DNA of 64,000 nt from Conexibacter sp. CPCC 206217. Lineage in GTDB: Bacteria > Actinomycetota > Thermoleophilia > Solirubrobacterales > Solirubrobacteraceae. Shown piece by piece: positions 53,123 to 62,297 of the stretch. Where the stretch lies: the NCBI RefSeq assembly GCF_030646165.1, contig NZ_JAUTDO010000002.1, forward strand, positions 1 through 64,000. Direction: 5' to 3'. The notes under the pieces are model-generated. The model did no database searches and was not told where the DNA came from. It saw nothing but the letters and a program-made list of their open reading frames with translations. The stretch's first letter is position 1. Each line of letters starts with the position of its first letter. The translations under genes and the position numbers were made by a program.

Positions 53123-54772
53123 TCAAGCCAGGTTCGACTTGCGCGGATACACCACGGTCGGGTCCGTCAGCGCGTTGACGAGCGCCGGGACGCCGGCCGA
53201 GAAGGCGCGCTCGAGCGCGCCGCGCAGCTGTTCCGGCCGCTCGACCAGCTCACCATGGCCGCCGAGCGCTCTGACGACCTCGTCGTAGCGCGTCGCCGGC
53301 CGCAGCTCCGCCGCGACCGAATAGCCGTAGAGGAACTCCATCGGGTGCTTCTCGAGCGCCCAGATGCCGTTGTTGCCCATCACCCCGACGACGTTCACGC
53401 CATGGCGTGCGAGCGTGTCGAACTCCAGCCCGGAGAAGCCGAACGCGCCGTCGCCGAGCAGCAGCACGACCTGCCGTTCCGGTCTCGCCAGCTTCGCGGC
53501 CAGCGCGTAGCCCGGGCCTGTCCCGAGGCAGCCGAACGGCCCCGGGTCCAGCCAGCAGCCGGGCTCGTAGGAGTCGACCACGCGTCCGGCGTAGGAGACG
53601 AAGTCGCCGCCGTCGCAGACGATGATCGCGTTGCGGTCGATCACCTCCGCGAGGCCTTGATAGACCCGCATCGGGTGCAGCGGCGCGCGCTCGTCGCCCA
53701 GCTCCGCCCGCTCGGCCGCTCGCTTCTCCTCCTCGATCGCGCGCAGCTGCGCCTTCCACGCCGCGCGATCCGGCCCGCCGGCCGCGGCGACGCGCAGCGC
53801 GTCGAGCGTCGCCGGCAGGGCGCCGTACAGCTCGGCCACGACCTTGCGCGGGTGCTCGCGCAGCGGCTCGGCGACGTCGATCGTGATCAGCTCCGTCTCG
53901 GCGCCGAACGACTCGCCGAAACCGAGCCGGAAGTCCATCGGCACGCCGATCACGAGCGCGACGTCGGCGCCCTTCAACGCGGCCCCGCGAGCGCGGGAGA
54001 AGAACAGCTCGTGGTCGGCGGGCACGCAGCCGCGCGCGAGGCCGTTGAGGAAGACCGGCACGCCGAGCTGCTCGGCAAGCTGCTGCAGCGCCGTCTCGCC
54101 GTGGCCCCAGTAGAGGTTCGTACCGGCCATGACGACCGGGCGCTCGGCCTGCGCCAGCAACGCGCCGGCGCGCTCGATCGCGTCGCCGTCGGCGCCCGCG
54201 CCTCGCCACGGCTCCAGCAGCGTCGCGTCGCTGGCGGGCTCCTCCGCCTCGCTGAAGACGTGGTCCATCGAGAAGTCGAGGAAGGTCGGGCCCGAGTGCG
54301 GCGACAGCGCGACCTTCAGCGCCTCGTCGACGAGCCCGGGGATCTCGGCCGTCCCGTCCGGCGTGGCGGCGAGCTTCGTCAGCGGCCGCACGAACGGGAC
54401 GTGGTCGATCTCCTGCAGCGAGCCGCGGCCCCAGCGCATCGCCGGCGCGCGGCCGCCGAGCACCAGCACGGGCGAGTTGTTCGACTGCGCCGACGCGATC
54501 GCGCTGATCGCGTTCGTGACGCCGGGCCCCGCCGTCACCGCGGCGACGCCGGGCGTGCGCGTGACCTTCGCCCAGCCCTCGGCCGCGAACGCCGCCGCCT
54601 GCTCGTGACGGACGTCGACGATGTCGATGCCCTCCGCACGACAGCCGTCGTAGATCGGGAAGATGTGCCCGCCAGAGAGCGTGAAGAGCTTCGTGACGCC
54701 GTGGGCCTTGAGGCGACGAGCGATCAGCCGTCCGCCGTGCAGCCGCGTCTCCTGCTGCGTGTCCGTTGACAT
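53123..54772 (-). CDS. Thiamine-pyrophosphate enzyme, acetolactate synthase-like
   Basis: A 549-residue ThDP enzyme: the catalytic Glu in [19 protein letters not shown], central FAD/nucleotide-like domain ([20 protein letters not shown]) and the C-terminal ThDP motif [20 protein letters not shown] ending in GNN. It lacks a partner regulatory subunit and is close in look to the ILVBL/2-hydroxyacyl-CoA lyase or oxalyl-CoA decarboxylase side of the family, so acetolactate synthesis is only one option. ATG 54772. No neighbour hints at the substrate. Confidence 0.88.
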   Translation of the reverse strand: MSTDTQQETRLHGGRLIARRLKAHGVTKLFTLSGGHIFPIYDGCRAEGIDIVDVRHEQAAAFAAEGWAKVTRTPGVAAVTAGPGVTNAISAIASAQSNNSPVLVLGGRAPAMRWGRGSLQEIDHVPFVRPLTKLAATPDGTAEIPGLVDEALKVALSPHSGPTFLDFSMDHVFSEAEEPASDATLLEPWRGAGADGDAIERAGALLAQAERPVVMAGTNLYWGHGETALQQLAEQLGVPVFLNGLARGCVPADHELFFSRARGAALKGADVALVIGVPMDFRLGFGESFGAETELITIDVAEPLREHPRKVVAELYGALPATLDALRVAAAGGPDRAAWKAQLRAIEEEKRAAERAELGDERAPLHPMRVYQGLAEVIDRNAIIVCDGGDFVSYAGRVVDSYEPGCWLDPGPFGCLGTGPGYALAAKLARPERQVVLLLGDGAFGFSGLEFDTLARHGVNVVGVMGNNGIWALEKHPMEFLYGYSVAAELRPATRYDEVVRALGGHGELVERPEQLRGALERAFSAGVPALVNALTDPTVVYPRKSNLA

Positions 54773-55156
54773 GCGCCCGACTCTAGTGCGGGCGCGCGCC
54801 AGATGTGCTGGTACGGATCTGCACGCCATTTCGTACAACCGAGCATCGTTGTATGAGCAACGTATGTCCCCGAATTCAGGGGTTGCACCAAACTTCCTGA
54901 GCGCGCACTATCCCTGTCAGGACGAGGAGACGGCACGACCTCCTTCGTTCCCGACATGGCCGGATGAGCCGACCGACCTCGGCGCCTCCCAAGCATTCGG
55001 CCGCGACGCATCGCTCCGGACTGGCATGGACCCCCGACCTCGCCAGTCCCCAAAGGAGCCGTCGACAGCGAAGAGGCCCGGAAGGACTCCGGGCCTCTTC
55101 CGCGTCCGAGCCGTCGCGGCCGGCTCAGCGCTCAGGCCCGTTTGCTCGCGCGCGGC
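54773..55156. other. Intergenic region with hairpins, no gene
   Basis: About 380 bases without a supported gene. It holds GTTG-TATGAG-CAAC at 54848-54861, a dyad TCCTGA...TCAGGA near 54894-54924 and the strong hairpin listed separately. A transcript reading toward the hairpin is conceivable, but promoter signals are weak. Confidence 0.4.
55070..55100. terminator. Strong hairpin downstream of the cyclase gene
   Basis: A perfect 13-base stem (GAAGAGGCCCGGA with its complement) and five-base loop, 57 bases after the cyclase stop on the minus strand. No T-tract on either strand; most likely the cyclase terminator. Confidence 0.65.
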
Positions 55157-56821
55157 TCAGGTCCTCGGCGCCGGCGCCGCGTCGGCACCGACGCGGCGCA
55201 CGCCCGCGTCGCGCTCCGCCGCATCGGCTGAACCGCCCGGCTCCGGCGCACCGCCGCCGGCCTCGGGTCCGCCGCGCTCGGTCCCGTCCGGCGAGCCGCC
55301 GGCGGTTGCGCTGACGGCCTTCGGCGCCCACAGCTGCACGCGTTCGGTCTTGCCCTTCAGCGGCACCGCGGGCCGGTTCTCGAACCTGCCGTGGTCACGC
55401 GTCAGCAGCCGCCGCGTCGCCTCGGTCACGAGTACCGTGTCGCCGGTCTGGCGCGTCACCTGCTCGACCCGCTCCGCCGTGTTGACGGCGTCGCCGATGA
55501 CGGTGAACTCGACGTGGCCGCCGCCGCCGATCGTGCCGGCGATCACCGGCCCCGAGTTGACACCGATCCCGACGCGCACGTCGTCGTAGCGGTCGCGCAC
55601 GGCGACCGCCACGTCGAGCGCGGACGCGACCGCCCGGTCGGCGTGGTCGACGAGCGGCTCGGGCGTGCCGAAGATCGCCAGCAGGCCGTCGCCGACGTAC
55701 TTGTCCGCGCGGCCGCCGTGGAGCTCGATGATCGGCACGACCAACCCGTAGAACTCGTTGAGGAAGTCGACCACGCGCCGCGGCGTCGACTTCTCCGCCT
55801 TCTGCGTGAAGTCGCGGATGTCGAGGCTCAGCACGGTCACCTCCTGCTCCTTGCCGTCGAGGTGCGTGCCGTCGCGCAGCACCATCTCGGCGACGTCGGG
55901 GCCGACGTAGGCGTCGAACGCCTCGTGCAGCTTCTCGCGCTCGGAGAGGCCGGCGACCATGTCGTTGAAGGAGCGCGCGAGGCGGCCGGTCTCGTCGGTC
56001 GAGACGACGGCGACGCGCGTCGACAGGTCGCCGCGGCCGACGCGCTCGGTCGCTGAGCGCAGCGCGTCGATCGGGTCGAAGATCGAGCGCGACAGCAGCA
56101 CCGTCAGCTCGACGGAGATGATCGACGCGACGAGGATCGCGATCACGACCGCGGGGCCGATGTCGTCCAGCCGCGCGCCGTGGCGGTTCATCTCGATCCC
56201 GGCGACGATCACGCCGGTGAGGATGTTGATCGCCGGCAGGCCGATCAGCAGGCGCCTGCGCAGCGAGACGCCGGCCCGGCCGGGGTCGAAGTCGTCGGGC
56301 ATCTGCAGCGCGACGTCCTCCAGCACCGGCCGCAGCAGCGACTCCATGAAGAAGAAGCGCAGCACCGCGCCGTACAGCAGCGTCAGCAGCATCCCGAGCA
56401 GGACCGCCAGCGCCGAATAGGGCTTGAGATCCAGCTCCAGCGTCGCGAATGCGGCGAACGGCACGATCACGAGCGCGATCGGGACCGTCGGCACGCGGCG
56501 CGTGTACGCGCTCGGCAGCGACGCGAGCGCGCGCCACGCAGCGGCGGTCGCCGCGCGGTCGCGCGCTCCGTCCAGCCAGGCCACGACCGGTCGCAGAAGC
56601 CGCCGCGCGAGCAGTGTCGAACTCACGTTGTCGAGCGCCACCAGCAGTTCGGCCACCACCAGCAAGAGGAGGAAGGTGCTGTTGCTCATCGGCTGGTAGA
56701 GCCGCAACAGCACGATCCCTCCCAGCGCGAGGAGGTGCGCGATCTGGAACTGGAGAACGACGACGGTCAGCGGATAACGCCGGCCGAGCCGGCGATATGC
56801 ATATCGCAGTACCCGGTCCAT
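55157..56821 (-). CDS. Membrane class III adenylate/guanylate cyclase with HAMP domain
   Basis: A 554-residue protein: six membrane segments (residues about 15-255), a HAMP linker (SIFDPIDALRSATERVGRGD), then a class III cyclase domain (about 320-510) with metal-binding Asp residues in TVLSLDIRDFTQKAEK and RADKYVGDGLLAIFG and the transition-state region VEFTVIGDAVNTAERVEQV. Lys in ADKY fits adenine specificity. The C-terminal 45 residues are Gly/Pro/Ala-rich. It would make cAMP in response to a membrane or periplasmic signal; actinobacteria have several such proteins. Confidence 0.93.
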   Translation of the reverse strand: MDRVLRYAYRRLGRRYPLTVVVLQFQIAHLLALGGIVLLRLYQPMSNSTFLLLLVVAELLVALDNVSSTLLARRLLRPVVAWLDGARDRAATAAAWRALASLPSAYTRRVPTVPIALVIVPFAAFATLELDLKPYSALAVLLGMLLTLLYGAVLRFFFMESLLRPVLEDVALQMPDDFDPGRAGVSLRRRLLIGLPAINILTGVIVAGIEMNRHGARLDDIGPAVVIAILVASIISVELTVLLSRSIFDPIDALRSATERVGRGDLSTRVAVVSTDETGRLARSFNDMVAGLSEREKLHEAFDAYVGPDVAEMVLRDGTHLDGKEQEVTVLSLDIRDFTQKAEKSTPRRVVDFLNEFYGLVVPIIELHGGRADKYVGDGLLAIFGTPEPLVDHADRAVASALDVAVAVRDRYDDVRVGIGVNSGPVIAGTIGGGGHVEFTVIGDAVNTAERVEQVTRQTGDTVLVTEATRRLLTRDHGRFENRPAVPLKGKTERVQLWAPKAVSATAGGSPDGTERGGPEAGGGAPEPGGSADAAERDAGVRRVGADAAPAPRT

Positions 56822-56920
56822 CCCACCTGGGATTGTGACAGCGACAGGCTCAGATTTGAGGCTGGCGCCGATGAGGAAGCGCTCACGCGCCCAGTGCGGA
56901 TTGAAAGCTGCTGCGAGCGG

Positions 56921-57559
56921 TCAGCGGCCCGGGCCCGCGGTGACGACCGCCGGGAGCGCAAAGATGGCTGCCGTGATGCCATGTTCTCCACAGAACAGCC
57001 CGCCCTCGTGACGGACCGCGGGCAGCGTCGTGCCGCCCTCGACCCAGAGCGCGCGGCCCGCCGCGAGCACCTCGGCGTCGCGCCGCTCGTCGGCGGCCGC
57101 CGCCAGCGTCTCCTTGACGTCGAGCCCGGCCGCGGCCGCCGCCTCGGCGAGGATCCGCGAGTCCTCGACGTCGAAGCCGCCGCAGAACGCCAGCCGGCCG
57201 ATCGCGATCACGAACGCCTGTCCGCGCCCGCGCGCGGCCGCGTGCGTCGCGGCTCGCATCGCGTGCGGCACGGGCGCCGGGAAGCGCTCGGGCCAGACGA
57301 GCGGCATGTGCAGCTCGCGCGCGCGGCGCTCGACCGCGTGCATCGCGCGCGGGTCGGCCCCGCCGTCGGCCCCGAACAGCGGGCTGCCGATCAGGTGGCG
57401 CCCGGCGGCCGGGCGCCAGCGCGCGCCGCAGAAGCGCCTGTCCAGCCGCTCTGCCGCAAGGTACGTATACGGGCAGGCAAGATCGAAGAAGAACGTCACC
57501 GCGGCCGTTCGGTCGCGCGCCGCTGGTCGACGCCGCACGAACTGGATCACTTCGCCCAT
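56921..57559 (-). CDS. DsbA-like/2-hydroxychromene-2-carboxylate isomerase-type protein
   Basis: A 212-residue thioredoxin-fold protein: FFFDLACPYTYLAAERLD at the N-terminus, a helical insert, and GTTLPAVRHEGGLFCGEHGI near the end. The active site is CPYT, with only one Cys, unlike CPxC disulfide oxidoreductases, so a glutathione/mycothiol-dependent isomerase or transferase is more likely. ATG 57559 has an excellent GGAGGTG site. It is divergent from an HxlR gene with a long inverted repeat between. Confidence 0.85.
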   Translation of the reverse strand: MGEVIQFVRRRPAARDRTAAVTFFFDLACPYTYLAAERLDRRFCGARWRPAAGRHLIGSPLFGADGGADPRAMHAVERRARELHMPLVWPERFPAPVPHAMRAATHAAARGRGQAFVIAIGRLAFCGGFDVEDSRILAEAAAAAGLDVKETLAAAADERRDAEVLAAGRALWVEGGTTLPAVRHEGGLFCGEHGITAAIFALPAVVTAGPGR

Positions 57560-57654
57560 CTGCACGCACCTCCAGCAGGTCCCGCGTGTCGTGCACACCC
57601 TAACTCTGTTCGGTTTGGGCGTGCCATGGCCGTATCGTCGCTCTCTTCCCCAGT

Positions 57655-57698
57655 AAATGCGACAGGAAGGCACAAGATGGCGCGTTTCTGTCGCATTT
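57655..57698. promoter_or_regulatory. Inverted repeat between the DsbA-like and HxlR genes
   Basis: AAATGCGACAG (57655-57665) and CTGTCGCATTT (57688-57698) are perfect 11-base arms with a 22-base spacer, about 95 bases from each start. Arms this far apart suggest two half-sites on the same DNA face or a stem in one transcript. A binding site for the HxlR protein is the simplest reading. Confidence 0.55.
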
Positions 57699-57789
57699 CG
57701 CCTACCTGGGCGTCGCGGCTACCCGTCAGTCGGTTAATCTGCATCACGGTAGGTAGGTCGCCCCGCTCTCGTCCCACCGGAGGTTCCCC

Positions 57790-58482
57790 ATTTCACCCGC
57801 TCCCCCGCCCAAACGCCATCCGTACGACCAGTGGTCGCCGGACGCCCGGGCACTCGACCTCGTAGGCGACAAGTGGACGTTGCTGATCGTCCGCGACCTC
57901 GTCAGTGGTCCGCGCCGTTTCGTCGAGCTGCAGCGCACGCTGCCCGGCATCTCGACGGAGCAACTGCGCTCCCGCCTCAACCGCATGGTCGCCGACGGCC
58001 TGCTCACCCGTCAGCGGTACCGCGAGGTCCCGCCGCGCGTGGACTACGAGCTGACCGAGCGCGCCCGTGACCTCATTCCCGTCCTCGCCGCGCTCGCGCG
58101 CTGGGGATACGAATGGTCGTGGACCGAGCCGCGTCGCGGCGAGGCGATCGACATCGGCGCCGTGTTCCGGCTCGCGCCGGGCCTGCTGACCGTCCCGAAG
58201 TCCATCAAGGGCACGCTGGAGCTGAACGTCCAGCAGCGCTCCAAGGACGGCGAGGACAGGGTCTACCTGATCACGATCAGAAGAGGCGACGTGACGCTCG
58301 AAGAGCGTGCCGACGCCGACGCCGCCGCCCGCATCAGCGGGACGGAGCGTGCCTGGGTCGACGCGCTCGTGCCGGACGGCTCGCGCGGCGGCCTCGAGAT
58401 CAGCGGTGACGCGCGTCTGACCGACGCCGTGCTCGACGGGCTGACGCCGGTCGTCACGCACGCCGAAGCCGCGGTCGCCTGA
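57790..58482 (+). CDS. HxlR-family regulator with C-terminal SCP2-like domain
   Basis: A 230-residue protein. HxlR winged helix at about 12-105: QWSPDARALDLVGDKWTLLI, VRDLVSGPRRFVELQR, GISTEQLRSRLNRMVADGLL; then an SCP2-like lipid-binding domain (about 115-230; ADADAAARISGTERAWVDAL). The conserved first helix has no ATG, GTG or TTG before it back to the TAG at 57754. The only sensible initiation point is ATT 57790, six bases after GGAGG. Starting at TTG 57880 would delete that helix. The SCP2 domain may sense a hydrophobic ligand. Divergent from the DsbA-like gene. Confidence 0.85.
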   Translation: MSPAPPPKRHPYDQWSPDARALDLVGDKWTLLIVRDLVSGPRRFVELQRTLPGISTEQLRSRLNRMVADGLLTRQRYREVPPRVDYELTERARDLIPVLAALARWGYEWSWTEPRRGEAIDIGAVFRLAPGLLTVPKSIKGTLELNVQQRSKDGEDRVYLITIRRGDVTLEERADADAAARISGTERAWVDALVPDGSRGGLEISGDARLTDAVLDGLTPVVTHAEAAVA

Positions 58483-58505
58483 CCGACGCATCATTCCTGG
58501 AGGGA

Positions 58506-58539
58506 TCCCGCGCAGCTGCCGTCCACCGGCTGCGCGGGA
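58506..58539 (+). terminator. Hairpin terminator after the HxlR gene
   Basis: TCCCGCGCAGC and its complement form an 11-base stem with a 12-base loop, 24 bases after the HxlR stop; AACTTTC follows. Likely the HxlR terminator. Confidence 0.65.
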
Positions 58540-58622
58540 ACTTTCAGCGACCCCGGTGCGTCCCTCGCGGCTCATCCACCTACGCTACGCCCCCACGTCA
58601 AGAATCGTCCGCATTCGGACGT

Positions 58623-58889
58623 TCACGTCACGTCAACAAGTCGGTGCAGCAGGATCGATGTCTCGATTCCGTCCACGCGCACGACTTTCTCGCGCGCCGA
58701 CTGGCCACGTACGACCGCGACCGTCGAGGGCGCGACGCCGAGCCGCTTCGCCAGCAGCTTGCACAGCGCCGCGTTCGCCTTGCCGTCGACCGGCGGCGCC
58801 GTCACCCGCACGCCGAGCGTCCCCTCGCGCAGCCCGACCAGCTCGTTGCTCTTCGCGCGCGGCTGCAGCCGCACTCTCAGGTCACCCAT
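58623..58889 (-). CDS. DUF167/UPF0235 (YggU) family protein
   Basis: An 88-residue protein: DLRVRLQPRAKSNELVGLRE, LGVRVTAPPVDGKANAALCK, LLAKRLGVAPSTVAVVRGQS and AREKVVRVDG. This is the whole YggU fold (about 95 residues). Its role is not known. ATG 58889 is chosen as the first Met before the conserved strand; the frame runs upstream through the tRNA-Leu gene by chance. Confidence 0.92.
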   Translation of the reverse strand: MGDLRVRLQPRAKSNELVGLREGTLGVRVTAPPVDGKANAALCKLLAKRLGVAPSTVAVVRGQSAREKVVRVDGIETSILLHRLVDVT

Positions 58890-58973
58890 GCGACGCACGA
58901 TAGAGGCGCGCGAGTTCCCGCTTCCGCCGCGCATTGCCGGCATCCAGCCGTGGAACTCGCGAAGCGCAGCACA

Positions 58974-59057
<84 letters not shown>

Positions 59058-59116
59058 CGGCGTGCTGCGAAGCATGTCAGCCTCGCACGTCGCCGGCGGC
59101 GCTTCCCCGTCCAGGC

Positions 59117-60148
59117 TCAGTACGAGAAGACGTCCGGGCCGAGGCCGAGCACGCTCAGCGCTGCCGCCTCGATCTTGTCGTCGTTGACGATCGCGGCTCT
59201 CTCGAGCTGCTTGGCGTACGGCATCGGCACCTCGGCGAGGCCGACGCGCTCGATCGGCGCGTCGAGGTCGTCGAAGCAGGCGCGCTGGATGCGCGCGGCG
59301 ATCTCGGCGCTGATGCCGTAGGTCGCCCAGCCCTCGTCGACGCAGAGCGCGCGGTTGGTCTTCTGGATCGACTTCGCGACCGTCTCGACGTCGAGCGGGC
59401 GCAGCGAGCGCAGGTCGACCACCTCGGCGTTGACGCCGTGGTCGCGCTTCAGTCTCTCGGCCACTCTCAGCGCGCGCGTGGCGGCGAAGGAGTGCGCCAC
59501 GAGCGTGATGTCGTCGCCATCGCGCGTGACGGCGGCCTTGCCGATCTCGACGACATGGTCGGGATCGTTGGGGACCTCGCCTCTGACCTTGTACGACTGC
59601 AGGTTCTCGACGACGAGGATCGGGTCGTCGTCTCGGATCGCGGCCTTCAGCAGGCCGTGCGCGTCGGCAGGCGTGCTGGGCGCGACGACCTTCATGCCCG
59701 GCGTGTGGGCGAAGAAGACCTCGAAGCTCTGCGAGTGCTGCGCCGTCAGCTGCGAGCCGCCGCCGTTGGGCGTGCGGATCACGAGCGGACAGCCGACCTC
59801 GCCGCCGAACATGTAGCGGATCTTCGCCGCGTGGTTGACGACCTGGTCCATCGCGACGAGGATGAAGTTCAGCGTCATGATCTCGACGACCGGGCGCAGG
59901 CCCATCATCGCCGCGCCGATGCCGGCGCCGACGAAGCCCTCCTCCGAGATCGGCGTCTCGCGCACGCGGACCGGGCCGAACTCTCTGAAGAGGCCGGCCG
60001 TGACCTTGTAGGAGCCCTCGAAGACGCCGATCTCCTCGCCCATCAGGAAGACGTCCTCGTCACGCAGCAGCTCCTCGCGCAGGCCGAGCCGGACCGCTTC
60101 GCGGTACGTCATCGTGGTGGAGCTGCGGGCGGGTGCGGTGGCGCTCAT
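59117..60148 (-). CDS. Pyruvate/2-oxoacid dehydrogenase E1 component, beta subunit
   Basis: A 343-residue E1-beta: TYREAVRLGLREELLRDEDV, FLMGEEIGVFEGSYKVTAGL, ETPISEEGFVGAGIGAAMMG, TPNGGGSQLTAQHSQSFEVF and VVDLRSLRPLDVETVAKS. With E1-alpha it decarboxylates a 2-oxo acid (pyruvate most likely) and passes the acyl group to E2 lipoate. The start overlaps the alpha stop by four bases. No E2 or E3 gene follows (tRNA-Leu is next). AGA codons are common here. Confidence 0.93.
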   Translation of the reverse strand: MSATAPARSSTTMTYREAVRLGLREELLRDEDVFLMGEEIGVFEGSYKVTAGLFREFGPVRVRETPISEEGFVGAGIGAAMMGLRPVVEIMTLNFILVAMDQVVNHAAKIRYMFGGEVGCPLVIRTPNGGGSQLTAQHSQSFEVFFAHTPGMKVVAPSTPADAHGLLKAAIRDDDPILVVENLQSYKVRGEVPNDPDHVVEIGKAAVTRDGDDITLVAHSFAATRALRVAERLKRDHGVNAEVVDLRSLRPLDVETVAKSIQKTNRALCVDEGWATYGISAEIAARIQRACFDDLDAPIERVGLAEVPMPYAKQLERAAIVNDDKIEAAALSVLGLGPDVFSY

Positions 60149-61269
60149 CTGCCAAGTCCTTCCAGGACGAGCTCGCGCTCGCCGAACGGGCTGCCGGGAC
60201 CCATGCGCGCGAACTGCTCAGCGCTGCTGGCGTCTCCGTAGAGGTGCTGGGAAAGGGAGTCGACGGGCGGCTCGGGGCTCGCCTCGGCGGCCTCGACGGC
60301 CTGCTCGACGCGCTTCTCGACGCGCGCTCTGATCGCCTCGATCTGCGACTCGCCGGCACGACCCTCGTCGAGCAGCCGCTGGCGGTAGATCTCGATCGGA
60401 TCGCGCTTTCTCCACTCCTCCATCTCCTCCGGCGTGCGGTACGCGGTGCCGGGGTCGGCGACGGAGTGGCCGCGGTAGCGGTAGGTGACGACCTCGAGCA
60501 CGGCCGGCTTGCGCTCCTCGCGCGCACGCGTGAGAAGACGGTCGGCGGCCGACAGCACGGCCTCGACGTCCTGGCCGTCGACGCGCTCGCCGTGCATCCG
60601 GAAGGCGCTGGCGCGCTTGTACAGCTCCGGCTCGCCCGAGGCCTTCTCGACCGTCGTGCCCATGCCGTATCTGTTGTTGAAGACGAGCGTCACGAGCGGC
60701 AGGTTCCAGATCGCGGCGAGGTTCAGCGACTCGTGCCAGGCGCCCATGTTGGTCGCCGCGTCGCCGAGCTCGCACATGACGGCGGCTCTCTTGTCGCGGT
60801 AGGAGATCTCCAGCGCCGCGCCGACGGCGAGCGGCAGCTGCCCCGCGACGATGCCCCAGCCGCCGAGGAAGCCTTTGGAGAAGTCCAGCAGGTGCATCGA
60901 GCCGCCGCGACCGTGCGCGGAGCCGCCCTCACGGCCGAACAGCTCGCCCATCACGGCGTCCGGGTCGACGCCCTTGGCGAGCGCGAGGCCGTGCGTGCGG
61001 TAGGAGGAGAACAGCAGGTCCTGCTCCAGCATCGGATGGACGGCGCCGACGGTGGCGCCCTCCTGGCCGGAGGCGAGGTGACAGTAGCCGCCGATTCTCG
61101 CGCGCTTGTACTGGCGCTCGACCTCCTCCTCGAAGACCCGGATCAGCAGCATCTGCTCATACAGGTCGAGTCCGTGTCCCGATCCGGGTGCCCCGTCGCC
61201 TCCTCGTCGGCGTTCGCGACGATTCGTCGAGCGGGGCTTGGATACGGAGCTGGGTACGGAGGAGGGCAT
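60145..61269 (-). CDS. Pyruvate/2-oxoacid dehydrogenase E1 component, alpha subunit
   Basis: A 374-residue ThDP-dependent E1-alpha: LYEQMLLIRVFEEEVERQYK, GYCHLASGQEGATVGAV, SAHGRGGSMHLLDFSKGFLG, the ThDP motif GDAATNMGAWHESLNLAAIW ending FNN, and the phosphorylation-loop region YRYRGHSVADPGTAYRT. ATG 61269 has AAGGTG upstream; a basic low-complexity leader of about 30 residues precedes the domain. Two-gene operon with E1-beta. The frame runs far upstream only by antisense chance. Confidence 0.92.
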   Translation of the reverse strand: MPSSVPSSVSKPRSTNRRERRRGGDGAPGSGHGLDLYEQMLLIRVFEEEVERQYKRARIGGYCHLASGQEGATVGAVHPMLEQDLLFSSYRTHGLALAKGVDPDAVMGELFGREGGSAHGRGGSMHLLDFSKGFLGGWGIVAGQLPLAVGAALEISYRDKRAAVMCELGDAATNMGAWHESLNLAAIWNLPLVTLVFNNRYGMGTTVEKASGEPELYKRASAFRMHGERVDGQDVEAVLSAADRLLTRAREERKPAVLEVVTYRYRGHSVADPGTAYRTPEEMEEWRKRDPIEIYRQRLLDEGRAGESQIEAIRARVEKRVEQAVEAAEASPEPPVDSLSQHLYGDASSAEQFARMGPGSPFGERELVLEGLGR

Positions 61270-61392
61270 TGGCGGCACCTTGAGGGTAGCGGCGGGTCTT
61301 TCAAAGCTTCGATTGTGCAGCAACCGCCCGGTTGGGGGGGTCCCGACTGGCCCTTTAGGTGACGGTGGAATTCGTGGTCCATCATTCGGAAT

Positions 61393-62214
61393 GTGACGCG
61401 TGAGTTTCTCGCCTCCAACATCGTCCTGATCGGCGTCCAAGCGGGAGCCGTCGCGTTGCCCCGCGCGCACTCCGTTCCGGCGCTCGAACGGCTGTCGGCG
61501 CGGCTGCGCAGCCCGTGGTGGGCGCTCGTCCCGCTCGCCTCGATCGCGCTCGTCGTGTGGGCGATCAACTTCCAGGGCGCAACTGCCGACGTGCTGACGT
61601 GGGTGGCGCTGATCGCGATCCCGCCGCTCGCCGCCGCGGCGCTCGGCTGGACGATGCACGGCGGCCGTCCGTGGCTGGCGCCGCTGGCCGCCGTCCTCTT
61701 CCTCGTCGCATGGGTCGCGCGCGACGAGAACCTCGGCGGCGAACTGGCCGCGACGCTGCTGAGCGGCCTCTCGTGCGTGACGCTCGGCGTGCTGCTGGTC
61801 TCGGTCGCGCCGCACGGCTGGCTGAAGGTCGGGATCGTGCTGATGGCGATCTGCGACGCGTACCTGATCGGCGCCGAGACCCTGCAGCCGGCGGCGACCG
61901 TGCTCAACGGCGCTGCGCCGCCGGCGCAGCTCCCGCAGCTGCAGCGGGCCGAGTTCGGGCACGCCGTGATCGGCTACGGCGACTTCTTCATCGCGGGCGT
62001 CTTCGGCGCGCTGCTGGCTGCGGAGCGACGCCGCCAGGGCTGGATCGCGCTGCTGACGTTCGGGCTCTCGCTCTCCTTCGACGCGCTCTTCCTCGTGACC
62101 GACACGCTGCCCGCGACGGTGCCCGTCGCGGTCGCGCTGGTGCTGTCGGAGGTGGCGCACCGTCACGCGCGTGGGCGCTCGCGCGAACCCGCGCGCGCGT
62201 TGTCGCGCCAGTAA
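61393..62214 (+). CDS. Polytopic membrane protein with presenilin-like GxGD motif
   Basis: A 273-residue protein with eight to nine membrane segments. Two Asp residues sit in neighbouring segments at spacing typical of GxGD intramembrane proteases: Asp155 in LMAICDAYLIGAETL and Asp197 in AVIGYGDFFIAGVFGALLA. A Pro-containing LPATVPVAVAL follows near residue 240, where presenilins and signal peptide peptidases have PAL. A GxGD aspartyl protease is thus plausible but unproven. GTG 61393 was chosen as the first start before the membrane region. It is followed after 83 bases by the tethered sigma factor. Confidence 0.7.
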   Translation: MTREFLASNIVLIGVQAGAVALPRAHSVPALERLSARLRSPWWALVPLASIALVVWAINFQGATADVLTWVALIAIPPLAAAALGWTMHGGRPWLAPLAAVLFLVAWVARDENLGGELAATLLSGLSCVTLGVLLVSVAPHGWLKVGIVLMAICDAYLIGAETLQPAATVLNGAAPPAQLPQLQRAEFGHAVIGYGDFFIAGVFGALLAAERRRQGWIALLTFGLSLSFDALFLVTDTLPATVPVAVALVLSEVAHRHARGRSREPARALSRQ

Positions 62215-62297
62215 GGGGTCGTGGTGGCCCGGTTTCACGACCTTTTTCGCAACTCGGGCGCTGCTACGGTGTCCCAACAGGCGAGGATCTGAACCGC

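Noticed and set aside
54780..55100. Second small RNA gene ending at the 55070 hairpin
   Set aside because: The hairpin has no T-tract and is well placed as the terminator of the minus-strand cyclase gene; promoter evidence on the plus strand is weak.
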